Assembly (NCBI RefSeq): GCF_002973525.1
Contig: NZ_PVEN01000008.1
Coordinates: forward strand, 186,001 to 250,000
Source of the DNA: Paraburkholderia sp. BL21I4N1
Lineage (GTDB): Bacteria; Pseudomonadota; Gammaproteobacteria; Burkholderiales; Burkholderiaceae
Direction: 5' to 3'
Length of the DNA stretch: 64,000 nucleotides
Under the pieces are notes generated by a model. It was not told the DNA's origin and ran no database searches. It saw only the letters and a program-made list of their open reading frames with translations. The translations under genes and the position numbers were made by a program. Positions 44,882 to 54,111 of the stretch are shown here, one piece after another; the stretch's first letter is position 1; every line of letters starts with the position of its first letter.

Positions 44882-45892
44882 TTACGCGAGTTCGCCCCAC
44901 AAGCGCAAGCGCGACACGCCGCCGTCCGGAAACATGTTGAAACGCACATGCGTGACCGGACCCAGCGACGCGATGCCGTCCGCGAACGTGTGGACGTGGT
45001 CCATCTGCAGCTTCTGTTCGCCGAGCAGCACCGGCCAGAACATGGCCTGCGTGATGAGCGAATCGTCGGTGCCGCCGGTCACCGTGGCCGCTTGCAGGGA
45101 GCAGCGGTCCGGGTAGTTGCCCTTGAAGTGCGCGGTGTCGACTTCGATCTTACGGATCACGCCCGGCCGCGCCAGCGCGACGATCGCCCAGTCGTTACCC
45201 GGCTCGCGGCGGCGGCGGGTTTCCCAGCCGTCGCCCATGTTCACGCCACGGCCCGGCATTAGCATTTGCGAGGCCGGGCCGAAATGCTGGTTGTTGGCCG
45301 CGACCAGATACGCGCCGTTCTCCACGGCGGCGAGATCCAGCAGCGTGCCGCTGTCGATCCGTTCCCAGTCTCGCTTCGGCTGACCATACACGCGCAAGCG
45401 TGCGAGGCCACCGTCCGGATACAGATTCACCCGCAAATGCGTGAACGCGCGCGCGTCGCTCACTTCGACGTAGTGGTGCTGGTTGCCTTGCAGCGTGGTG
45501 GCCGGCACGAGCGGTTGCCAGTCGGCGTTATCGGGCGGCACGTCGCCGTCCGCGTAGCAGGCTTCGATCGACGCGGCCGGTGGGAAGTTGCCGGTGAAGT
45601 GACTCGTGTCCAGATCGACGCCATGCACGACGCCCGGACGCGCGAGGCGAATCACGCAGTAGTCGTGACCGGTGGTGCGCTTGCGGCGGGTTTCCCAACC
45701 GTCCATCCACTTGCCGTGGTCGTCGTATTTGCCGGGGATGAACACCGCCGGTTGCGGCTCCAGCATGCGTTCCTTGGGCGCGAAGAATTCGTCGCTGGCG
45801 TGGAGCGCTTTCGCGCCCAAGCGCGGATCGGCGAGATTCATGTAGCGGCGCGTGAAAGCGGGGGCGTTGGAGTCGAGGATCGGATTGGCCAT
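44882..45892 (-). CDS. alc: Allantoicase
   Basis: Hydrolyses allantoate to ureidoglycolate and urea in purine degradation. The 336-residue protein consists of two related allantoicase repeats, each with a DGWETRRKR-type motif: GKWMDGWETRRKRTTGHDY in the first half and NMGDGWETRRRREPGNDW in the second. Both repeats also keep the LARPGV(V/I) segment. It is the upstream partner of allA. No allantoinase or urate genes lie in the window, so earlier steps are elsewhere. Confidence 0.95.
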   Translation of the reverse strand: MANPILDSNAPAFTRRYMNLADPRLGAKALHASDEFFAPKERMLEPQPAVFIPGKYDDHGKWMDGWETRRKRTTGHDYCVIRLARPGVVHGVDLDTSHFTGNFPPAASIEACYADGDVPPDNADWQPLVPATTLQGNQHHYVEVSDARAFTHLRVNLYPDGGLARLRVYGQPKRDWERIDSGTLLDLAAVENGAYLVAANNQHFGPASQMLMPGRGVNMGDGWETRRRREPGNDWAIVALARPGVIRKIEVDTAHFKGNYPDRCSLQAATVTGGTDDSLITQAMFWPVLLGEQKLQMDHVHTFADGIASLGPVTHVRFNMFPDGGVSRLRLWGELA

Positions 45893-46006
45893 AGTCTCGG
45901 TCAGGCTACGAAAAGGTGAAGAAGTGTCGGCGGATGGTCGTCATCCGCCGAGGCTGGAGGCGCGCGGCGTCGGCGCGCGCAATGCAATTCGGATTCAGGC
46001 GGGAAA

Positions 46007-47335
46007 TCAGAGCGCCGGTGCGTGTTCGCCCGCCGCATGCTCGTCGCCCGCATCTTCGCCGGCCGGTACGTAGCGCAGCGCCGCATCACGGTTCAGCACG
46101 CGATGCGCGCGCACCCGGTCGATATCGTTTTCCCAAACGGCGACCACCACCGTCGCCACGCAATTGCCGATCAGGTTGGTCAAGGCGCGAGCAATACCGA
46201 CGAACCAGTCGACCGGCAGGATTAGCACGAGGCCGAGCACAGGGATCGCCGGAATCGCGGACAGCGTCGCGGCCAGAATCACGATCGCCGAGCCGGGAAT
46301 GCCGTGTGCGCCCTTCGACGTCACCAGCGACACCAGCACCACCACGATCAGGTCATGCAACGACAGCGGCGTGTTGGTGGCCTGCGCGATAAAGATCACC
46401 GCAAGCGTGAGATAGATGGAGAAGCCGTCGAGATTGAACGAGTAGCCGGTCGGAATCACCAGGCCGACAGTCGAATCCTTCACGCCCATCCATTCGAGCT
46501 TGCGCATGATCTGCGGCAGCACGGCGTCGGACGAAGCGGTGCCGAGCACGATCGACAGTTCTTCGCGCAGATAGCGAATCAGCTTGAAGACGCTGAAACC
46601 GGCCAGCCGCATCACCACACCCAGCACCACGACCACGAACACGAAGCAGCTTGCGTAGAACACCAGCACCAGCATGCCGAGCTGCTTCAGCGATTCGACG
46701 CCGTAGGTGCCCGTCGTGAAAGCAATCGCGCCGAGCACGCCGAGCGGCGCGAGCTTGATGATGAAACCCATCACGCGGAAAAACACTTGCGACAGTTCGT
46801 CGATCAGGCTGCTGACGCGCTGTGCCTTATTACCGAGCAGCGACAGCGCCGAGCCGAACAGCACCGAAAACACCAGAATCTGCAGGATGTCGCCGGTCGC
46901 AAACGCGTTGATCGCCGTGTCGGGAATGATCTTCAGCAGAAAGCCCGCCGTGTCCTTGAGGCTCTTGGCGTTCTCGGTGTACGTGGCGAGCGACGCGGGA
47001 TCGAGCGAATGCAGATTGATGTTCATGCCGACACCAGGACGCGTGGCGTACGCGAGTACCGCGCCGATCACCAGCGCGATCGTCGTCATGACCTCGAAGT
47101 AGACCACCGCCTTTAAACCGACGCGACCGACTTTGCGCAGATCGCCGGCATGCGCCATGCCGCTCACCACGACGCAGAACACGATCGGGCCGATCACCAT
47201 CTTGATCAGCTTGAGAAAACCGTCGCCGAGCGGGCGCAGCGACTGGGCGAAATGCGGATACACGGCGCCGATCACGATACCGGCCACCAGCGCTATGACG
47301 ACCCGGCCAAACAGCGAATTGAAAAACTTCAACAC
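46007..47335 (-). CDS. dctA: DctA-type dicarboxylate:cation symporter
   Basis: DAACS-family carrier for C4-dicarboxylates or related anions. GTG 47335 is the start (AGGAG upstream). The 442-residue protein has the N-terminal helices typical of DctA and the substrate/cation motifs SSDAVLPQIM, GYSFNLDG and SKGAHGIPGS. The final ~45 residues after the last helix form an acidic/His-rich tail. An operator lies 35 bases upstream and a FadR-type regulator is divergent. The substrate could be succinate-type acids or, given the neighbours, a ureide-related anion; the latter is only inference. Confidence 0.9.
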   Translation of the reverse strand: MLKFFNSLFGRVVIALVAGIVIGAVYPHFAQSLRPLGDGFLKLIKMVIGPIVFCVVVSGMAHAGDLRKVGRVGLKAVVYFEVMTTIALVIGAVLAYATRPGVGMNINLHSLDPASLATYTENAKSLKDTAGFLLKIIPDTAINAFATGDILQILVFSVLFGSALSLLGNKAQRVSSLIDELSQVFFRVMGFIIKLAPLGVLGAIAFTTGTYGVESLKQLGMLVLVFYASCFVFVVVVLGVVMRLAGFSVFKLIRYLREELSIVLGTASSDAVLPQIMRKLEWMGVKDSTVGLVIPTGYSFNLDGFSIYLTLAVIFIAQATNTPLSLHDLIVVVLVSLVTSKGAHGIPGSAIVILAATLSAIPAIPVLGLVLILPVDWFVGIARALTNLIGNCVATVVVAVWENDIDRVRAHRVLNRDAALRYVPAGEDAGDEHAAGEHAPAL

Positions 47336-47369
47336 GGCTTTCTCCTGGTTGAGATGCTGATCTGTTCAG

Positions 47370-47384
47370 ACTGGTCCGACCAGT
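47370..47384. promoter_or_regulatory. FadR/GntR-type operator upstream of dctA
   Basis: ACTGGTCCGACCAGT is a perfect palindrome around one central base and contains the GntR/FCD core TGGT-N3-ACCA. It sits 35 bases before the dctA start, overlapping where a promoter would lie. Confidence 0.72.
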
Positions 47385-47532
47385 ACTGTTATGGCAGATA
47401 GTAGGAAGCCGATATACTGACGTCAAGGTTTCAACGAACAGTGTTTACCCGTTGTTTTTCCAAGCATTTCGGGTCGTATCGCGAATGCACGAAGATGGGC
47501 CGCATGAGCGTTCAGTGCGCGTAATACAATGC

Positions 47533-47543
47533 TGGTCTGACCA
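47533..47543. promoter_or_regulatory. Second FadR/GntR-type operator, upstream of the regulator
   Basis: TGGTCTGACCA shares the same TGGTCNGACCA core as the site at 47370-47384 and lies 20 bases before the regulator start, predicting autoregulation. Confidence 0.68.
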
Positions 47544-47562
47544 CGCTTTCAAGTGAGTTACG

Positions 47563-48261
47563 ATGAAAAACGCCCCGCACACCGTCACCGACGCCGCCAT
47601 CGCGACCATTCGCGAGCGGATCGAAGCGGGCGTCTATCCGGTGGGCAGTTTGCTGCCGGCGCAGCGTCAGCTTTCCGAGGAACTGGAGATTAGTCGCGCT
47701 TCGTTGCGCGAGGCGTTGTCCACGCTCGAAGCGCTCGGTCTGCTGGTGATACGGCCCGGCAAGGGCGTCTATGTGGAAAGTGCGCAGGCCACGGCCGCGC
47801 AATCGTGGCGTTTCGCGGAGCAATCGTCGTTGCCGGATACCTACCAGATGCGCTACGCGCTGGAAGGTTTTATCGCGCGCATGGCGGCGCTCGCCGTCAG
47901 CGAGGCCGACCTCGCCTGGTTCGAGAACAACATCACGGCCATGCAAACGGCGCTCGCCTGCGACGAACTCGACGAAGCCGCCCGCCTCGACTACGACTTC
48001 CACATGCGGATCGTGAATATTGCCGGCAACGCGGCGATCGAATCGATTCTGAGCAGCAGCGCGGACATCATGAAGGAAAGCCAGCGCATGCCGTTCTACC
48101 GGCGCGAGCTGGTGTTGTCCACGTACTTCGAACATCGTGTGATTCTGGATGCGCTGAAGGCGCGCGATTCCGTCGCTGCCGGCCACGCGATCGAGACGCA
48201 TATTTCGAACGCGGCGCAGCGCGCGGGTGTGTACTTTCCAACGCCGCAGGCACGGACGTAG
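47563..48261 (+). CDS. FadR-type (FCD) GntR family regulator
   Basis: Transcription factor probably controlling the divergent dctA gene and itself. The 232-residue protein has an N-terminal GntR winged helix (about 10-75, LLPAQRQLSEELEISRASLREALSTLEALGLL) and an all-helical FCD ligand domain with the metal-binding pattern (YDFHMRIVNIAGN and EHRVILDALKARD). The effector is unknown; small organic acids are common for this branch. Confidence 0.9.
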   Translation: MKNAPHTVTDAAIATIRERIEAGVYPVGSLLPAQRQLSEELEISRASLREALSTLEALGLLVIRPGKGVYVESAQATAAQSWRFAEQSSLPDTYQMRYALEGFIARMAALAVSEADLAWFENNITAMQTALACDELDEAARLDYDFHMRIVNIAGNAAIESILSSSADIMKESQRMPFYRRELVLSTYFEHRVILDALKARDSVAAGHAIETHISNAAQRAGVYFPTPQART

Positions 48262-48312
48262 AGATAGACGCGCCTAACGCACACGAGCGGACGCCCAAGC
48301 GCGAGCGTAAAA

Positions 48313-48338
48313 AAAAGCCGCTCCGGAGAGCGGCTTTT
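48313..48338. terminator. Bidirectional terminator between the FCD regulator and gap
   Basis: AAAAGCCGCTC pairs with GAGCGGCTTTT over 11 bases with a CGGA loop. Serves both converging genes. Confidence 0.9.
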
Positions 48339-48398
48339 CTTTGCCTCTAACGCTCCGCACCGCCGACTCAAAACCGGCAGCGCGACGCGTCATCGACC

Positions 48399-49409
48399 TT
48401 ACTTCGCGTTGGCCAGCGCCACAGCCGTATCCAGCATGCGGTTCGAGAAGCCCCACTCGTTGTCGTACCAGCTCGACACCTTCACCAGACGGCCCGACAC
48501 CTTGGTCAGCGTTGCGTCGAACGTCGACGAAGCCGGGTTGTGGTTGAAGTCGATCGACACCAGCGGTGCCTCGTTGTAACCGAGGATGCCCTTCAGCGAG
48601 CCTTCCGACGCTTCCTTCATGATCGCGTTGACTTCTTCGACCGTCGTGTCGCGCGCGGCGATGAACGACAGATCGACCACCGACACGTTGATCGTCGGCA
48701 CGCGAATCGCGTAGCCGTCGAGCTTGCCGTTCAGTTCCGGCAGCACCAGGCCAACCGCCGACGCAGCGCCGGTCTTGGTCGGGATCTGGCTATGCGTGGC
48801 CGAACGCGCGCGGCGCAGGTCTTCGTGGTACACGTCCGTCAGCACCTGGTCGTTCGTGTAAGCGTGAATCGTCGTCATCAGACCGTTCACGAGGCCGATC
48901 TTGTCGTTCAGCGGCTTGACGAGCGGCGCGAGGCAGTTCGTCGTGCACGATGCGTTCGAGATTACCGTGTCCGATGCCTTCAGCACATGGTGGTTCACGC
49001 CGTAGACGATCGTTGCGTCGACGTCTTTACCGCCCGGCGCCGAGATGATCACCTTCTTTGCGCCGCCCTTGATGTGCGCGCTCGCCTTTTCCTTGGTGGT
49101 GAAAAAGCCCGTGCATTCCAGCACGACGTCGACGTTCAGCTCGCCCCACGGCAGTTCGGCCGGGTTGCGGTTGGCCAGCACGCGGATCTTGTCGCCGTTC
49201 ACAACCAGATAGTCGCCGTCCACCGACACTTCGCCCGGGAACTTGCCGTGCGCGGTGTCGTATTGCGTCAGGTGAGCGTTGGTCTTGGCATCGCCGAGAT
49301 CGTTGATGGCGACGATTTCGATATCGTGCTTCTTGCCGTTTTCATAGAAGGCGCGCAGCGTGTTGCGGCCGATCCGGCCGTAGCCGTTGATTGCGACGCG
49401 AATCGTCAT
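48399..49409 (-). CDS. gap: Glyceraldehyde-3-phosphate dehydrogenase
   Basis: Glycolytic enzyme oxidising G3P to 1,3-bisphosphoglycerate. The 336-residue protein has the NAD motif INGYGRIGR at 8-16 and the catalytic Cys155 in ASCTTNCLAP. It lies 91 bases after tkt on the same strand. The two enzymes link the pentose phosphate and Entner-Doudoroff products to lower glycolysis. Confidence 0.97.
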   Translation of the reverse strand: MTIRVAINGYGRIGRNTLRAFYENGKKHDIEIVAINDLGDAKTNAHLTQYDTAHGKFPGEVSVDGDYLVVNGDKIRVLANRNPAELPWGELNVDVVLECTGFFTTKEKASAHIKGGAKKVIISAPGGKDVDATIVYGVNHHVLKASDTVISNASCTTNCLAPLVKPLNDKIGLVNGLMTTIHAYTNDQVLTDVYHEDLRRARSATHSQIPTKTGAASAVGLVLPELNGKLDGYAIRVPTINVSVVDLSFIAARDTTVEEVNAIMKEASEGSLKGILGYNEAPLVSIDFNHNPASSTFDATLTKVSGRLVKVSSWYDNEWGFSNRMLDTAVALANAK

Positions 49410-49500
49410 GGTCTATCTCCTGATGGCTGAAAAAAATTCGTCTCTATTCGTCTGCGCTTCGTAGTCTGACCGCAACGCGTGCGGCCAGACTTGCCGAAGA

Positions 49501-51522
49501 TCAGCCGAGTGCCGCTTTAGCCGTCGCTACCACGTTCTCGACGGTGAAGCCGAAATGCTTGAACAGCACGCCAGCCGGGGCCGATTCGCCGAACGTGTCG
49601 ATGCCGACCACGCCGCCTTCCAGACCCACGTACTTGCGCCAGAAATCCGTCACGCCCGCTTCGATCGCGACGCGGCGTACGCCGTTCGGCAATACGCGCT
49701 CGCGGTACTCGGCGTCCTGCTTGTCGAACACCGTGGTTGACGGCATGGACACGACGCGTGCGCCGATGCCTTCACGTGCCAGCGGCTCGACCGCGTTCAG
49801 CGCCAGTTCGACTTCCGAACCGGTGGCGATCAGGATGATCTTGCGTGCGGGGATTTCGTCGTTCCAGTCGCGCAGCACGTAGCCGCCCTTCTCGATGTTG
49901 GCGATCTGCGCGTCCGTGCGTTCCGAGAACAGCAGGTTCTGACGGCTGAAGATCAGGACCGACGGGCCATGGTGTTCGACCGCGTGGGTCCAGGCCACCG
50001 CCGTTTCGACCGTGTCGGCCGGGCGCCACACTTGCAGATGCGGAATCAGGCGCAGGCTCGCGACGTGTTCGATCGACTGGTGGGTCGGGCCGTCTTCGCC
50101 GAGACCGATCGAGTCGTGCGTGAACACGAAGATCGACGGCGCTTTCATCAGCGCGGCCACGCGCAGCGCGTTGCGGCTGTAGTCGGAGAACGTCAGGAAC
50201 GTGCCGCCGAATGCCTTGAAGCCGCCATGCAGCGCGAGGCCGTTGATCGCGGCGCTCATACCGAATTCGCGCACGCCGTAGTTCACGTAATTGCCCGCGG
50301 CGCGGCCTTCCGCGTTCACGCGCACCGGCTTGGCGGCCTTCCAGTTGGTCAGGTTCGAACCGGTCAGGTCGGCGGAACCGCCCAGCAGTTCCGGCAGCAC
50401 AGCCGAAAGGCCTTCGATGGCCTGTTGCGACGCCTTACGCGTAGCAATGGTTTCCTTGCGTTCGTTCGCGCCGGCGACGATCGCCTTGGCCTGTTCCGCC
50501 CAATCGGCCGGCAACTGCTTGGCCATGCGGCGAGTAAATTCGGCGGCTTCCTGCGGATACTTGGCCTGGTAGGCCGCGAACGCCTTGTTCCACTCGGATT
50601 CGATGCGCGCGCCCGCTTCCTTGGCGTCCCACGCTGCGTAGACTTCCTGCGGAATCACGAACGGTTCCCACTTCCAGCCGATCTTTTCACGCGTGGCCGC
50701 GATTTCCTTGTCGCCGAGCGGCGCGCCGTGTGAATCGTGGCTGCCGGCCTTGGTCGGCGCGCCTTCGCCGATCACGGTCTTGCAGCAGATCAGCGTCGGC
50801 TTGTCGGACAGCTTGGCCTTGGCGATGGCGGCGTCGACCGCGTCGACGTCATGGCCGACCACGTTCGGGATCACGTTCCAGCCGTACGCTTCGAAGCGCT
50901 TCGGCGTGTCGTCGTGGAACCAGTGCACCACTTCGCCGTCGATCGAGATGCCGTTGTCGTCGTAGAACGCGATCAGCTTGTTCAGCTTCAGCACGCCCGC
51001 GAGCGAACAGGCTTCGTGCGAGATGCCTTCCATCAGGCAGCCGTCGCCGACGAACACGTACGTGTGATGGTCGACGATCGTCGCGTCGGGCTTGTTGAAT
51101 TCGGTGGCGAGCAGCGACTCGGCGAGCGCCATGCCGACCGCGTTCGCCAGACCCTGGCCAAGCGGGCCGGTGGTCGTTTCGACGCCCGGCGTGATGCCGT
51201 ATTCCGGGTGACCCGGCGTCTTCGAATGCATCTGGCGGAAGTTCTTCAGCTCGTCGATCGGCAGATCGTAGCCGGTCAGATGCAGCAGCGAGTACAGCAG
51301 CATCGAGCCATGGCCGTTCGACAGCACGAAGCGGTCGCGGTCCGACCACTGCGGGTTCGTCGGGTTGTGACGCAGATGACGCGACCACAAGGCCACGCCG
51401 ATTTCGGCCATGCCCATCGGCATGCCGGGGTGACCGGAATTCGCTTTTTGAACGGCGTCCATGGACAACGCACGGATTGCGTTGGCCATCAGGGAGGTGG
51501 GTGCGGGAGACGGGGTCGTCAT
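49501..51522 (-). CDS. tkt: Transketolase
   Basis: ThDP-dependent transfer of two-carbon units in the pentose phosphate and Calvin-type pathways. The start chosen is ATG 51522 (673 residues); the frame runs on to 51702 but the extra part is not conserved. Visible motifs include SGHPGMPMG with the conserved His31, the ThDP motif GDGCLMEG and the acceptor part GEDGPTHQ. It is divergent from speE and upstream of gap. Confidence 0.96.
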   Translation of the reverse strand: MTTPSPAPTSLMANAIRALSMDAVQKANSGHPGMPMGMAEIGVALWSRHLRHNPTNPQWSDRDRFVLSNGHGSMLLYSLLHLTGYDLPIDELKNFRQMHSKTPGHPEYGITPGVETTTGPLGQGLANAVGMALAESLLATEFNKPDATIVDHHTYVFVGDGCLMEGISHEACSLAGVLKLNKLIAFYDDNGISIDGEVVHWFHDDTPKRFEAYGWNVIPNVVGHDVDAVDAAIAKAKLSDKPTLICCKTVIGEGAPTKAGSHDSHGAPLGDKEIAATREKIGWKWEPFVIPQEVYAAWDAKEAGARIESEWNKAFAAYQAKYPQEAAEFTRRMAKQLPADWAEQAKAIVAGANERKETIATRKASQQAIEGLSAVLPELLGGSADLTGSNLTNWKAAKPVRVNAEGRAAGNYVNYGVREFGMSAAINGLALHGGFKAFGGTFLTFSDYSRNALRVAALMKAPSIFVFTHDSIGLGEDGPTHQSIEHVASLRLIPHLQVWRPADTVETAVAWTHAVEHHGPSVLIFSRQNLLFSERTDAQIANIEKGGYVLRDWNDEIPARKIILIATGSEVELALNAVEPLAREGIGARVVSMPSTTVFDKQDAEYRERVLPNGVRRVAIEAGVTDFWRKYVGLEGGVVGIDTFGESAPAGVLFKHFGFTVENVVATAKAALG

Positions 51523-51819
51523 GTCGAGTCCGGAGACAGAGTCAGAAAGCGGTGTGCGCTTGAGTCCCGGATGCTCGGCGGCCAGTTCGCTTCGGCGCAC
51601 GGTGCGGCGCCAGGAGACGCGAAACGGGCAGAGCAAACGGACAAGGCTGAAAGCGTGACATTCTAGCAGAACGTTGCGCGGCGCCCGAGCGGAAACCCGC
51701 ATGGCCCGAGGCCGCGCGTGGCCGCCGGGGCGTGCCGCGGTTTGCTCCGGTTTGCTCCGGTGCGCCGTTTACAATCGGACGACCTGAACCCACCGCGCTC
51801 CTGATGGAGCCCGTCCGCC

Positions 51820-52707
51820 GTGAGCGCTCCGCTGCTGTTTCACCCAAGTCCCGACGCCGTCTACGGATTTCCGCACGCGCGGCGGATCGCGTGCGTCGAC
51901 TCTCCATATCAGCGTATCGAGGTGTGGGATACGCCTCAGCTCGGCCGGCTCTTCACGCTGGACGGCCGGCCGATGACGTCCGTCGGCGACGAGTTCATCT
52001 ATCACGAATGCATGGTGCATCCGGCCGCGCTCACGCATCCGGCGCCGAAGGCAGCGCTGGTGCTGGGCGGCGGCGACGGCGGCGCCGCGCGGCAATTGCT
52101 GAAGCATCCCGGCATCGAACGCATTGTCGTCGCGGAGCTGGACGCCGAGGTTGTGCGCCTGACGCGCGAGCATTTGCCCGAGGTGCACGGCGGCGCTTTC
52201 GACGACCCGCGCGTCGAGTTGGTGATCGGCGACGCGGCCGACTACGTCGCGGCGGCAGCGGCGTCCGCGGCGACACGATTCGATCTGGTGATATTCGACC
52301 TGACGCCGCCGGACTCACCCGCAGCGGGCTTGTACACGCAGGATTTCTACACTCAGCTCAAACGGGCCATGTCCCCAACCGCCGCGCTCTCCGTCCATCT
52401 CGGCTCGCCGCACTTTCATGCGCAACGCGTAGCCCGCCTGCTCGACGGCTTACGCGCGGCGTTCGCGATAGTCCGCACGATGAACGCCTTCATCCCGCTG
52501 TACGGCTCGCTATGGATGATGGCCACCGCCAGCGACACGCTCGATCCCGCAGCCCTCGCCGCCCACACGCTCGCCGCGCGGTTCACCGAGCGCCGGCTCG
52601 AACTCGCCTCGCTGAGGCATTACGACCCGGCACTGCATGCGGGACTGTTCTCGGCATCGCGCTCTGTGCGCGATAAACTAAGTCAATTCTTAACGTCAAC
52701 ACACTGA
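51820..52707 (+). CDS. speE: Spermidine synthase-like polyamine aminopropyltransferase
   Basis: Transfers an aminopropyl group from decarboxylated SAM to a polyamine. GTG 51820 gives 295 residues. The SAM-binding motif LVLGGGDGGAARQLL and the catalytic-aspartate region VIFDLTPPDSPA are present, as is the N-terminal gate MVHPAAL (HPxAL-type). Sequence is more divergent than E. coli SpeE, so the acceptor is uncertain. Divergent from tkt across 297 bases with no other gene visible. Confidence 0.86.
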   Translation: MSAPLLFHPSPDAVYGFPHARRIACVDSPYQRIEVWDTPQLGRLFTLDGRPMTSVGDEFIYHECMVHPAALTHPAPKAALVLGGGDGGAARQLLKHPGIERIVVAELDAEVVRLTREHLPEVHGGAFDDPRVELVIGDAADYVAAAAASAATRFDLVIFDLTPPDSPAAGLYTQDFYTQLKRAMSPTAALSVHLGSPHFHAQRVARLLDGLRAAFAIVRTMNAFIPLYGSLWMMATASDTLDPAALAAHTLAARFTERRLELASLRHYDPALHAGLFSASRSVRDKLSQFLTSTH

Positions 52708-52823
52708 AGCGTGGGCACAATGCACGGTTCGCCCGGGCCGCACGATCGACACGCCGATTGCGCAGTCGTCCAGCTAACCGCACGGCCTGCGTCCCGCCAA
52801 CCCCTCCCGATCCGGAGAATCCC

Positions 52824-53237
52824 ATGACCGCCTCCCGCCCAGCCGGTGTGCCCTGGTTGACCCCCTATCTGACAGTACGCGACGCAAGCGCCACAAGCGC
52901 GTTCTTCTCGGCGGCGTTTGGCTTCGAAGTACGCGACAGCGTGCAGGACGACGGCGTCGTCATGCATGTCGAGATGACCTATCAAGGCCAGTTGATCGTG
53001 ATGTTCGCGCCGGAAGGCGCCTTCGGGTCCGCGGCAAAAACCCCCAAAAGCGCGGGCGCGATCGCGCCGCAATCGTTCTATGTCTATGTCGACGACGTCG
53101 ACGCGGTTTACACACGGGCGCTGACCGCCGGCGCCAAATCGTTGAGCGAGCCACAGGACCAGTTCTGGGGCGACCGCTTCGCGCAGGTCGAAGATCTGGA
53201 CGGCTATCGTTGGGCGCTCGCTCGCCACCTTTCCTGA
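52824..53237 (+). CDS. VOC family (glyoxalase/bleomycin-resistance-like) protein
   Basis: Small protein of the vicinal oxygen chelate superfamily, PhnB-like branch. ATG 52824, with CCGGAG upstream, gives 137 residues: TPYLTVRDASATSAFFSAAFGFEV at the start and DQFWGDRFAQVEDLDGYRWALA near the end, both typical. Its role is not readable; a metal-dependent isomerase or drug-binding role is possible. It stops 19 bases before the rsmE start. Confidence 0.83.
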   Translation: MTASRPAGVPWLTPYLTVRDASATSAFFSAAFGFEVRDSVQDDGVVMHVEMTYQGQLIVMFAPEGAFGSAAKTPKSAGAIAPQSFYVYVDDVDAVYTRALTAGAKSLSEPQDQFWGDRFAQVEDLDGYRWALARHLS

Positions 53238-53256
53238 ACCAATGAGTATTTCTCTG

Positions 53257-53997
53257 ATGCCTCGCTTCTTCGTCGATACAGCGCTCAAATCCGACGACAT
53301 CCTGCCGCTTCCGGACGACGTCGTACGTCACATCCTCGTTCTGCGCCTGCAACCCGGCGATTCGATCGTGCTGTTCAACGGCGAAGGCGGCGAATACAGC
53401 GCCGAACTCGTCGAGGTCGAACGCCGCTCGGCGAAGGTCGTGGTGCGCGAATTCCGCGCCATCGAAGTCGAAGCGCCGTATCACCTCACGCTCGCGCAAG
53501 GCATTGCCGGCGGCGACAAGATGGACTGGTTGATCGAAAAAGCGGTCGAACTCGGCGCGTCGGGCTTCATGCCGTTGACCACCACACGCAGCGTCGTGCG
53601 CCTGTCCGGCGAGCGCGCGCAGCGGCGGCATGCGCATTGGCAAGGGATCGTGCGCGCTTCGTGCGAACAGTGCGGCCGCAATCGCCTGCCGGAAGTCACG
53701 CCGGTGCGGGAAATCGCAACCTGGCTCGGCGCGCTGCCGCGCACGCCGAAAGACGGCGAACTGCGGATTCTGCTGTCACCGCGCGCGAGCATCAGCTTGA
53801 CGGCCTTGCCCGCCACGCCGCCGCTCGGCCCCGTGACCGTGCTGGTCGGCCCGGAAGGCGGGTTTTCCGCCGCCGAAGAAGCCGCCGCGACCGATCATGG
53901 CTTTACCGCGGTTGGACTCGGCCCACGCGTGTTGCGCACCGAAACGGCCGGGATCGCGGTGCTTTCCGCGCTGGCTGCGCGCTGGGGCGGGTGGTAA
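53257..53997 (+). CDS. rsmE: 16S rRNA (uracil1498-N3)-methyltransferase
   Basis: SPOUT-class enzyme methylating U1498 in 16S rRNA. The chosen start MPRFFVD (246 residues) is the usual family N-terminus; an ATG five codons earlier (53242) is equally weak in ribosome site. The PUA-like N-terminal domain precedes the trefoil knot, with VLVGPEGGFSAAEE and GLGPRVLRTETA forming the SAM pocket. Confidence 0.94.
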   Translation: MPRFFVDTALKSDDILPLPDDVVRHILVLRLQPGDSIVLFNGEGGEYSAELVEVERRSAKVVVREFRAIEVEAPYHLTLAQGIAGGDKMDWLIEKAVELGASGFMPLTTTRSVVRLSGERAQRRHAHWQGIVRASCEQCGRNRLPEVTPVREIATWLGALPRTPKDGELRILLSPRASISLTALPATPPLGPVTVLVGPEGGFSAAEEAAATDHGFTAVGLGPRVLRTETAGIAVLSALAARWGGW

Positions 53998-54036
53998 ATC
54001 AACCGCTTCGGTCCACAAAACCACGCACCCAAAGCA

Positions 54037-54063
54037 AAGGCCCGCCAATCGGCGGGCCTTCTT
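54037..54063. terminator. Terminator after rsmE
   Basis: AAGGCCCGCC pairs with GGCGGGCCTT around AATC, followed by CTTTAT. The A-run on the other side may also help end the converging barstar gene. Confidence 0.85.
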
Positions 54064-54111
54064 TATCTCTCAGCCTCACGCAGCCAGCAAGCTGCGCCGC
54101 ACGGCCAAACC

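Noticed and set aside
45929..45981. Two hairpins between dctA and allantoicase considered as a riboswitch.
   Set aside because: They are simple stems (GGCGGATG/CATCCGCC and a GC repeat) with no conserved aptamer core; more likely weak termination or processing elements.
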